From positions 1 through 41,840 of the forward strand of contig NZ_JAOWKY010000008.1 in NCBI RefSeq assembly GCF_025751435.1: a stretch of DNA of 41,840 bases. Direction: 5' to 3'. The DNA is from Albidovulum marisflavi (GTDB taxonomy: Bacteria > Pseudomonadota > Alphaproteobacteria > Rhodobacterales > Rhodobacteraceae). The notes under the pieces are model-generated. The model made no database searches. It saw nothing but the letters and a program-made list of their open reading frames with translations, and was not told where the DNA came from. This document shows positions 36,825 through 41,840 of this stretch, piece after piece; within the stretch, counting starts at the first letter, position 1, and every line of letters starts with the position of its first letter. The translations under genes and the position numbers were made by a program.

Positions 36825-36959
36825 ATGCTTTCGCAGACCCTTGACCCCCTGAACCCACGCCACCGCGCGGGCGTTCTGGCCGCCGCCGGGATCGGCGCGG
36901 CGCTGGCCGTCCTGGTCGCGGACCTTGTCATCCCGGCGCTCGTCGCGGGGGGGCTGTGA
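36825..36959 (+). CDS. Small membrane protein, 44 aa
   Basis: This is the first gene after the rightward promoter, with GGAGG 6 bp before ATG. Its stop overlaps the next start (TGATG). A soluble start (LSQTLDPLNPRHRAG) is followed by one long hydrophobic stretch (VLAAAGIGAALAVLVADLVI, PALVAGGL). Unknown role, possibly membrane modulation early in lytic growth. Confidence 0.65.
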   Translation: MLSQTLDPLNPRHRAGVLAAAGIGAALAVLVADLVIPALVAGGL

Positions 36960-37171
36960 TGACCCGGCACCTGCGCGACATGCGGCCCGCCGATCACGAC
37001 CGGCTGGACCAGCTCGAAACCGACCGCGGCGGTGCCATCGTCGCAGCCCTGGTGCTGGCCGGTCTGGCGGTCTGGATCTGCCTTTGCGCGGCCATCGCCC
37101 TGGCGGCGATGGCGGACGACCGGGCCGACGCCGCCGCATTCAGCGCCAGGATGGCGGAGGCAGGGCGATGA
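36959..37171 (+). CDS. Small membrane protein, 70 aa
   Basis: ATG 36959 is chosen over the GTG one codon upstream because of the TGATG overlap. A charged N-terminus (RHLRDMRPADHDRLDQLETD), one membrane segment (IVAALVLAGLAVWICLCAAI, about 27-50) and a short helical tail (DDRADAAAFSARMAEAG) are seen. Its stop overlaps the next ATG (ATGA). No family is recognised. Confidence 0.65.
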   Translation: MTRHLRDMRPADHDRLDQLETDRGGAIVAALVLAGLAVWICLCAAIALAAMADDRADAAAFSARMAEAGR

Positions 37172-37482
37172 TCGCCGCATCCGTCACCATCATGCCCTCG
37201 GCCATTCCGCCGCTGGATCCGCGCCGCGCGCTGGAACTGCAGGCGTGGTGCGTCTTCATCGATCGCTGGCTTGACACCGGGCCGGACATGATGCCCTTCA
37301 CCGCGGCACGGCGCCTGCTGTCGAAACTGGCCGACACGGGCATCGCCACGGTCAAGCCCGGCAGCGACTTCCGCTCGATCGTCATGCTGGGCATCCTCGC
37401 CCGCGCGCGCGGCTCCGACTACGAACTGCTGATGAACTGGCGCGCCGCCGCGATGGCGCGGCTGGAAGGCGCGCTGTCATGA
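37168..37482 (+). CDS. Unknown soluble protein, 104 aa
   Basis: Mostly helical: DPRRALELQAWCVFIDRWLD, FTAARRLLSKLADTGIATVK, FRSIVMLGILARARGSDYEL, LMNWRAAAMARLEGAL. It overlaps both neighbours by four bases, which argues for translation. No known domain is recognised. Confidence 0.65.
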   Translation: MIAASVTIMPSAIPPLDPRRALELQAWCVFIDRWLDTGPDMMPFTAARRLLSKLADTGIATVKPGSDFRSIVMLGILARARGSDYELLMNWRAAAMARLEGALS

Positions 37483-37580
37483 CCGCGCCGATCCCATTCC
37501 AGACCCCTTTCCCGCCCCCCTCAATGCCCCGCAGGTCAGCCGCTTCGGGCGGACGGCGCAGCCTGCGTCACAAACGATGA
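37479..37580 (+). CDS. Doubtful 33-aa ORF
   Basis: An ATGA overlap links this frame to the gene before. The product is Pro-rich, then Arg/Ser-rich (PFQTPFPPPSMPRRSAASGG), and unlike a folded protein. It may be translated only by coupling or be a remnant. The stretch 37581-37692 that follows has no gene and holds 11-bp tandem repeats. Confidence 0.25.
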   Translation: MTAPIPFQTPFPPPSMPRRSAASGGRRSLRHKR

Positions 37581-37632
37581 AAGGTCCTGATTTGCCAACC
37601 GCGCGCGAATGTCGGGCAAGTCCGCGCGCCAG

Positions 37633-37665
37633 CTTCCCCAAGACTTCCCCAAGACTTCCCCAAAA
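37633..37665 (+). repeat. Three tandem 11-bp repeats CTTCCCCAAGA
   Basis: CTTCCCCAAGA at 37633-37643 and 37644-37654 and CTTCCCCAAAA at 37655-37665 lie 13 bp before the Shine-Dalgarno of the secreted small protein gene. They may bind a regulator or be simple slippage products. Confidence 0.6.
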
Positions 37666-37692
37666 CCTCAATCGGCCAAGGAGGCCATGATC

Positions 37693-37923
37693 ATGAAAAC
37701 CACCACCATCGCGCGCATCGTCTGCGCCGCCGCCTTCGGCGCCATCCTCGGCGGCGCCGCCACCATCGCCAGCGCCGCCGGCGACTACGTCGACGCCCAG
37801 GGCTGCACCCACATCGACATGGGCGGTTACTACAACCTCGGGCTCGAACCCGGCTGCGGCCGCGTGAACCGCGAGGGCGGCGTCAATTCGCCCACCCTCG
37901 ATGACGAGGAAGACGACGAGTAA
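37693..37923 (+). CDS. Exported small acidic protein, 76 aa
   Basis: ATG 37693 has AAGGAGG at 8 bp; an in-frame ATG at 37687 is too close. Residues 1-30 are a signal peptide (KTTTIARIVCAAAFGAILGG, then AATIASAA/GDY cleavage). The mature part of about 46 residues has two Cys (GCTHIDMGGYYNLGLEPGCG), which could form a disulfide, and an acidic tail (LDDEEDDE). A periplasmic or secreted protein of unknown function. Confidence 0.65.
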   Translation: MKTTTIARIVCAAAFGAILGGAATIASAAGDYVDAQGCTHIDMGGYYNLGLEPGCGRVNREGGVNSPTLDDEEDDE

Positions 37924-37982
37924 TCCCGGTTTCCGGTGACCGGCCCCGCGGGGCCGGAATCCCGAACCCAGGAGACCCGCCC

Positions 37983-38282
37983 ATGCCCGATACCGCTCCG
38001 GCGCTTGAAACAGCCTGCTCCAACCTGGCCGCCGCGCTGCGCGCCTGCCTGCCGGTGATGCGACGCGAACTGCAGGTGCTGATCGAGGGCGAGGCCCGGA
38101 TGGCGCGCCATGCCGATGGCTGGGCGCCGGTGGTCGAGCCGCTTTCCCTGGACGCAGCCGAACTGGCCGCGCCCGCGATCGAGGCGATCCGCGGCGCCGA
38201 ACGCCTGGTCGGCCGTGTCCCGGACGAGGCCCCGGCCTGGCTTGACGAGATCCTGGACGGAAACCGGGAATGGAGGGCGTGA
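37983..38282 (+). CDS. Unknown protein, 99 aa
   Basis: A CAGGAGA site lies 6-8 bp before the ATG. The protein is helical (ALETACSNLAAALRACLPVM, RRELQVLIEGEARMARHADG, AAPAIEAIRGAERLVGRVPD), acidic at the end, without membrane segments. The stop overlaps the next start (TGATG). Not recognised. Confidence 0.6.
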   Translation: MPDTAPALETACSNLAAALRACLPVMRRELQVLIEGEARMARHADGWAPVVEPLSLDAAELAAPAIEAIRGAERLVGRVPDEAPAWLDEILDGNREWRA

Positions 38283-38551
38283 TGGCTGACGAAAAGCACA
38301 AGATGGCGATGGATGCGATTGGCTTCGCCGCACAGATACTGAGGCCGCAGGCGGATCAATTCGCCGCTCTGATCAGGGCGGAGCAGTCGATGCACAGCTA
38401 TTTGCACATCACCGATCCGACGCTCTACAAGCGCGCCATTTACAGCGATAGCCTGCGGCAACAAGTCGATCTGGCAAAGGCCGCGCTCGCTTTCATCCTT
38501 GCCGTGCAGAAGGTCAAGGATGAGATCGCGGAGGCCAGCAATGCGCTCTGA
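38282..38551 (+). CDS. Unknown helical protein, 89 aa
   Basis: ATG 38282 overlaps the previous stop. Helical throughout (HKMAMDAIGFAAQILRPQAD, QFAALIRAEQSMHSYLHITD, LRQQVDLAKAALAFILAVQK). It has lower GC than its neighbours (for example 38330-38480), a possible sign of later arrival. Not recognised. Confidence 0.6.
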   Translation: MADEKHKMAMDAIGFAAQILRPQADQFAALIRAEQSMHSYLHITDPTLYKRAIYSDSLRQQVDLAKAALAFILAVQKVKDEIAEASNAL

Positions 38552-38759
38552 CCTGCACGACATCGAGGTGATCTACCAGCACCGCACCGAGCGCGCCGTC
38601 TGCGTGCGCGAGACCGAGGATGGCCCGGACATCTGGATCCCGCTCAGCCTGTGCGAGATCGAGCCGAAGGGCGGCGACCTCTTCGGCGGGCTGTCACGCG
38701 GCCGCCCGGCCATCCTCACCGCGCCCGAACGGGTGTTGGTGGAAAGGGGGCTGGTGTGA
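38541..38759 (+). CDS. Unknown protein, 72 aa
   Basis: ATG 38541 overlaps the end of the preceding gene by 11 bp, and its stop overlaps the methyltransferase start (TGATG). Beta-rich: DLHDIEVIYQHRTERAVCVR, GPDIWIPLSLCEIEPKGGD, then RGRPAILTAPERVLVERGLV. Not recognised. Tight coupling suggests a function with the methyltransferase or in the same early step. Confidence 0.6.
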   Translation: MRSDLHDIEVIYQHRTERAVCVRETEDGPDIWIPLSLCEIEPKGGDLFGGLSRGRPAILTAPERVLVERGLV

Positions 38760-40522
38760 TGGACGGCACCGGATTTCTGCCCCATACGCCGCAGCGCCGC
38801 CTTGGTGACCTGCCGCCTATCATCGTGGACAGCTTCGCCGGAGGCGGCGGGGCCTCGACCGGGATCGAGTTGGCGCTTGGCCGCAGCCCGGACGTGGCAA
38901 TCAACCACGACGCCGCCGCGCTGGCGATGCACCAGGCGAACCATCCGGACACGCTGCATCTGAACTCCAACATCTGGCAGGTGGACCCGTCCGAGGTCTG
39001 CCGGGGCCGCAGGGTCGGCCTGGCCTGGTTCAGCCCGGACTGCAAGCACCACTCGAAGGCAAAGGGCGGCAAGCCGGTAAAGAAGAACATCCGGGATCTC
39101 GCCTGGGTCGTGGTCCTGTGGGCCCGCCGCGTCCGGCCAGAGGTGATCCTTCTGGAAAACGTCGAGGAGTTCCGCGACTGGGGCCCGCTCACCGCCGACA
39201 ACCGGCCGTGCCCGGAACGACGCGGCCAGACGTTCAAGGCGTGGTGCGCCGAGCTGAAGCGCCTCGGCTACAAGGTCGAGCATCGCGAGCTGCGCGCCTG
39301 CGACTACGGCGCACCGACGATCCGCAAGCGTCTGTTCCTCGTGGCGCGGCGCGACGGCCGCCCCATCACCTGGCCGGAACCGACGCATGGGAAGCCAGGC
39401 TCGCCAGAGGTTCTGGCGGGCACCCGCTTGCCCTGGCGCACGGCGGCCGAGATCATCGACTGGTCTCTGCCCTGCCCGTCGATCTTCGACACGAGCGAGG
39501 AGATCATGGCGAAGCACGGCCTTCGTGCTGTACGTCCCCTGAAGGACGCGACGATGCGCCGGATCGCCCGCGGCGTGATGCGCTATGTCGTGGATGCAGC
39601 GCAGCCGTTCATCGTCAGCCTGGCCCATGGTGACAGCGGCGGACGGCGCGAGTATCCGATCGGCGATCCCATCGGGACACAGACGGTTGGCGGCATCCAG
39701 CACGGGCTGGTCATGCCGACCCTCGCCCCCTTCGTGACCTATGGCCAGCAGGGCGGGGCGAACCGCAGCGCGACCGATCCGCTGCACACGATCACCGCCA
39801 GCCCAAAGGACCAGAACGCGATCGTGGCCCCGATGCTGGTTCAAACGGGCTACGGCGAGGCGCCCGGGCAGGCCCCGCGCAGCCTCGATATCGAGGCCCC
39901 ACTCGGCACCGTCGTCGCAGGCGGCGGCAAGCACGCTCTGGTGGCCGCTTTCCTCGCGCAGCACAACGCGGGCGCACGGATGGAGAACAACGCCGGGCGC
40001 CCGGCGGACGCGCCCCTGTCCACGCTGACGACTGCCGGAGCGCAGCAGCAGGTGGTGTCCGCGTTTCTCTCCCGCACCGACATAACCAGTGCAATCGAAC
40101 GGAATGGCATCTACCCGGCAGGCGATCCGCTGCGCACCCTGATGACCGCTGGATCCTTCACTGTCGTCGCAGCCTTCCTGCAGAAATACTACGGCGCCGG
40201 GACAGGCCAGGACGCGACGGCGCCGCTGCACACGGTCGCCACCCGCGACACCTTCGGCCTGGTCACCGTGCAGATCGACGGCCAGACCTACGCGATCGCC
40301 GACATCGGCATGCGGATGCTGACCCCGCGCGAGCAGTTCCGGGCACAGGGCTTCCCCGACAGCTACCGGATCGAGGCCGGGGCAGACGGCCGAGCGCTGA
40401 CCAAGACCGAACAGACGCGCATGTGCGGCAATTCGGTGTGCCCGCCACTGGCGGAAGCGCTGGTTCGGGCAAACTGCGCACACCTGGCAGCTTCAAGGAT
40501 GAGGGAGAAGACTGATGCCTGA
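38759..40522 (+). CDS. C5 cytosine DNA methyltransferase, 587 aa
   Basis: Motif I is VDSFAGGGGASTGIELA (23-39). Motif IV is SPDCKHHSKAKG with catalytic Cys95 (SPDC instead of the usual PPCQ). Motif VI is ENVEEF (133-138), motif VIII APTIRKRLF (184-192), and the late motif is CGNSVCPPLAEAL. It transfers a methyl group from S-adenosylmethionine to C5 of cytosine. Between motifs VIII and X lies a long recognition region with six repeats (spacing 32-40 residues) around D/A-P-L-x-T. It has no restriction partner, so it probably protects phage DNA or regulates. It precedes excisionase with an 8-bp overlap. Confidence 0.9.
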   Translation: MDGTGFLPHTPQRRLGDLPPIIVDSFAGGGGASTGIELALGRSPDVAINHDAAALAMHQANHPDTLHLNSNIWQVDPSEVCRGRRVGLAWFSPDCKHHSKAKGGKPVKKNIRDLAWVVVLWARRVRPEVILLENVEEFRDWGPLTADNRPCPERRGQTFKAWCAELKRLGYKVEHRELRACDYGAPTIRKRLFLVARRDGRPITWPEPTHGKPGSPEVLAGTRLPWRTAAEIIDWSLPCPSIFDTSEEIMAKHGLRAVRPLKDATMRRIARGVMRYVVDAAQPFIVSLAHGDSGGRREYPIGDPIGTQTVGGIQHGLVMPTLAPFVTYGQQGGANRSATDPLHTITASPKDQNAIVAPMLVQTGYGEAPGQAPRSLDIEAPLGTVVAGGGKHALVAAFLAQHNAGARMENNAGRPADAPLSTLTTAGAQQQVVSAFLSRTDITSAIERNGIYPAGDPLRTLMTAGSFTVVAAFLQKYYGAGTGQDATAPLHTVATRDTFGLVTVQIDGQTYAIADIGMRMLTPREQFRAQGFPDSYRIEAGADGRALTKTEQTRMCGNSVCPPLAEALVRANCAHLAASRMREKTDA

Positions 40523-40802
40523 GCGCGTCCCCCTTCTCACCCCTGACGAAGCCGCAGCCGAGCTGAAGATCAGCACCAAGACGCTTCGGCGGTTGCGCGA
40601 TCGCGGGCTGAGGTATGTCATGTTGACGTCCGGCACGATTCGATACCGCGCCGACGATCTGGCCGAATTCGTGTCCGGGAAGGTCCAGGAATGCCGTTCA
40701 GAACCAAGACCAGCCGCTTCTGGCAGTACGACTTCCAGATCAAGGGTCGTCGATTTTTCGGAAGCTGCGGCACGGAAGACTTCGAGGAAGCCAAGGCAGT
40801 AG
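40515..40802 (+). CDS. Excisionase-like MerR-type HTH protein, 95 aa
   Basis: The N-terminal half is a winged-helix DNA-binding domain (LLTPDEAAAELKISTKTLRR, LRDRGLRYVMLTSGTIRYRA, DDLAEFVSG), as in excisionases and AlpA-like proteins. The last 37 residues are Ser/Arg-rich low complexity and are read through the start of the integrase gene, which overlaps by 112 bp. Position directly upstream of integrase supports Xis, which directs recombination towards excision. Confidence 0.75.
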   Translation: MPERVPLLTPDEAAAELKISTKTLRRLRDRGLRYVMLTSGTIRYRADDLAEFVSGKVQECRSEPRPAASGSTTSRSRVVDFSEAAARKTSRKPRQ

Positions 40803-41758
40803 AGGCCGCCGAGCGGGTCAAGGCCAGGACGGACCCCGGCGCGCGCGGCATCTTCACCCTGTCCGAAGCGCTTGGCACATACCTGCGCGATGTCTCCAGC
40901 CACCAGTCGAGCTACGCCACGACGAAGGCGCAGGGCAAGATGATCCTTTCGGTCATGGACCCGAAACGCAGGCTTTCCGACCTGACCAATGCCGACCTGA
41001 TGCTGTTCGTCACCCGCCGCCGGGCCGAGGTGTCGAACGCGACCGTCAACCGCCAGATCGATCTGATCGGCCGCGCCTGCCGGCACATGGCCCGGATCTA
41101 TGACGCGAAGCTCGCACCCGGGCTCGACTTCAACGCCCTGCGCCTGAAGGAGCCGAAGGAGCTGCCGCGCGAACTCAGCTGGGACGAACAGGACCGCCTC
41201 TTCGCGCACCTGCGCGCCGACTTGCACCCGATGGTGAAGTTCGCGCTGATGACGGGCGCCCGCGCCGAAACCATCTGCGCGCTGCGATGGGATGCCGTCG
41301 ATTTCCGCCACGCGCGGATCCGCTTCGACCTGAAGGGCGACCAGGTCATGATGTTCCCGATGAACGGCGAGCTGCGCGCGCTGCTGTCATCGCTGCCCCG
41401 CGCGGCCGGGGCCGATGCGCCCTTCGTCTTCACCTACCTGAACCACCGCAAGAAGCAGCCCGTGCGCCAGCGCATCGTTGCCGGTGGTGGTGGCCTCTTC
41501 GCCGACTTCCGCAAAGCCTGCGCGACGGCGGAGATCCCCGGTTTTCGCTTCCACGACTTGCGCCATACCTTCGGGACGCGCATGCTACGCAAGTCCAGGA
41601 ACCTCAAGCTCGTGTCGAAACTGATGGGCCATTCCTCGATCGAAACAACCCTGCGCTACGCCCACGTCTTGGACGACGATCTGCGCGCCGGCGTCGAGGA
41701 TTTCAGCGCCCTTCACGCACCCGAGTCCCGGAGAAAGTCCCGGACCTCTGGTAAGTAA
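40691..41758 (+). CDS. int: Tyrosine-family integrase, 355 aa
   Basis: The catalytic residues of tyrosine recombinases are all present: Arg191 (TGARAETICALRW), a Lys at about 215, His288-x-x-Arg291 (HDLRHTFGTRM), His314 (LMGHSS) and Tyr323 (TTLRYAHV). An N-terminal arm-binding region (RFWQYDFQIKGRRFFGSC) and a core-binding SAM-like domain (about 56-150) precede them. It recombines attP with the tRNA-Gly gene. The gene ends 35 bp before attR, and its last codons contain two AGTCCCGG boxes. It may have its own promoter besides the CI-controlled one. Confidence 0.95.
   Translation: MPFRTKTSRFWQYDFQIKGRRFFGSCGTEDFEEAKAVEAAERVKARTDPGARGIFTLSEALGTYLRDVSSHQSSYATTKAQGKMILSVMDPKRRLSDLTNADLMLFVTRRRAEVSNATVNRQIDLIGRACRHMARIYDAKLAPGLDFNALRLKEPKELPRELSWDEQDRLFAHLRADLHPMVKFALMTGARAETICALRWDAVDFRHARIRFDLKGDQVMMFPMNGELRALLSSLPRAAGADAPFVFTYLNHRKKQPVRQRIVAGGGGLFADFRKACATAEIPGFRFHDLRHTFGTRMLRKSRNLKLVSKLMGHSSIETTLRYAHVLDDDLRAGVEDFSALHAPESRRKSRTSGK
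41724..41743 (+). repeat. Two AGTCCCGG boxes, candidate integrase arm-type sites (right side)
   Basis: AGTCCCGG at 41724-41731 and 41736-41743 within the last codons of integrase, 12-bp spacing, 50 bp from the core. The 20-bp unit closely matches 171-190 on the left side. The stretch 41759-41793 up to the core shows no other signal. Confidence 0.5.
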
Positions 41759-41793
41759 CGAGTGAAATCAAGTAGTTAAGATGGCGGGTTTGG

Positions 41794-41840
41794 AGCTTCC
41801 CAAGCTTACGACGAGGGTTCGATTCCCTTCACCCGCTCCA
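41794..41840 (+). repeat. attR core, copy of the tRNA-Gly(CCC) 3' part
   Basis: The 47 bases are identical to 1-47. Here the sequence before it (TTTGG) does not continue a tRNA, so this copy is the displaced fragment carried in attP. Integration thus keeps the host tRNA whole at the left. Confidence 0.95.

Noticed and set aside
37631-37643. AGCTTCCCCAAG resembling the attachment core start AGCTTCCCAAG
   Set aside because: The match covers only about 11 bases with one inserted C and none of the rest of the tRNA; it belongs to an 11-bp tandem repeat.

Overview
The window is one complete integrated temperate phage of the tailed, non-contractile (lambda-like) type, about 41.8 kb. It starts and ends exactly on a 47-bp direct repeat that is the 3' part of a tRNA-Gly(CCC) gene. 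High GC, the protein families present (prohead protease/capsid fusion, DUF2190, DUF1833, DUF6441-like, GcrA-like and small HTH proteins) and the tRNA sequence suggest a host in the Rhodobacterales (Paracoccus/Rhodobacter relatives); this is inference, because no host gene lies inside the window.

Layout. 1-2389: the left end, with attL, a small plus-strand ORF carrying integrase arm-type repeats, a GNAT acetyltransferase with a 75-aa upstream partner (possible toxin-antitoxin pair), decayed small ORFs and two small genes. 2390-4192: lysis genes (nested outer and inner spanins, holin-like proteins, endolysin with a C-terminal hydrophobic tail). 4192-17845: tail genes, all on the minus strand (BppU-like protein, a 793-aa tail protein with 14 repeats, glycine-rich fibre, J-like tip protein, NlpC/P60, DUF1833, SGNH esterase, tail protein with a probable lectin-like C-terminus, tape measure, tail assembly chaperone pair joined by a canonical A AAA AAC -1 frameshift, tube protein). 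17858-26074: head completion, cement, protease/capsid fusion, portal, gpW-like, TerL (GpA) and TerS (Nu1). 26075-26300: candidate cos region with four GTTTAG boxes and a lambda-like CCTCGCGGGT.

26308-34363: early operon, minus strand: Cro-like, a second putative regulator, a lambda tR1-like terminator, HD hydrolase, membrane protein, ParB-like protein, CHC2/Toprim primase, P4-type helicase, a triple-HTH protein, then a region of 9-bp GGGAGGnTA iterons that is the best candidate for the replication origin, one unknown gene in a lambda-Q-like position and a terminator. 34364-36796: immunity region with a CI/LexA-like repressor, a probable WYL-BRCT protein, a small HTH gene, terminators, and shared operators GGGTA-N4-TACCC at both divergent lytic promoters. 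36825-41758: rightward operon of small membrane and unknown genes, a C5 cytosine methyltransferase with six internal repeats in its recognition region, excisionase and tyrosine integrase, then attR.

The control circuit reads as follows: CI binds the operators placed inside the spacers of the cro promoter (minus strand) and the rightward promoter (plus strand). The early operon is further gated by an intrinsic terminator before the replication genes, and a second terminator separates early from late genes. Starts were moved inward from the longest reading frame wherever stop/start overlaps (ATGA, TGATG, GTGA) or a Shine-Dalgarno sequence supported it.
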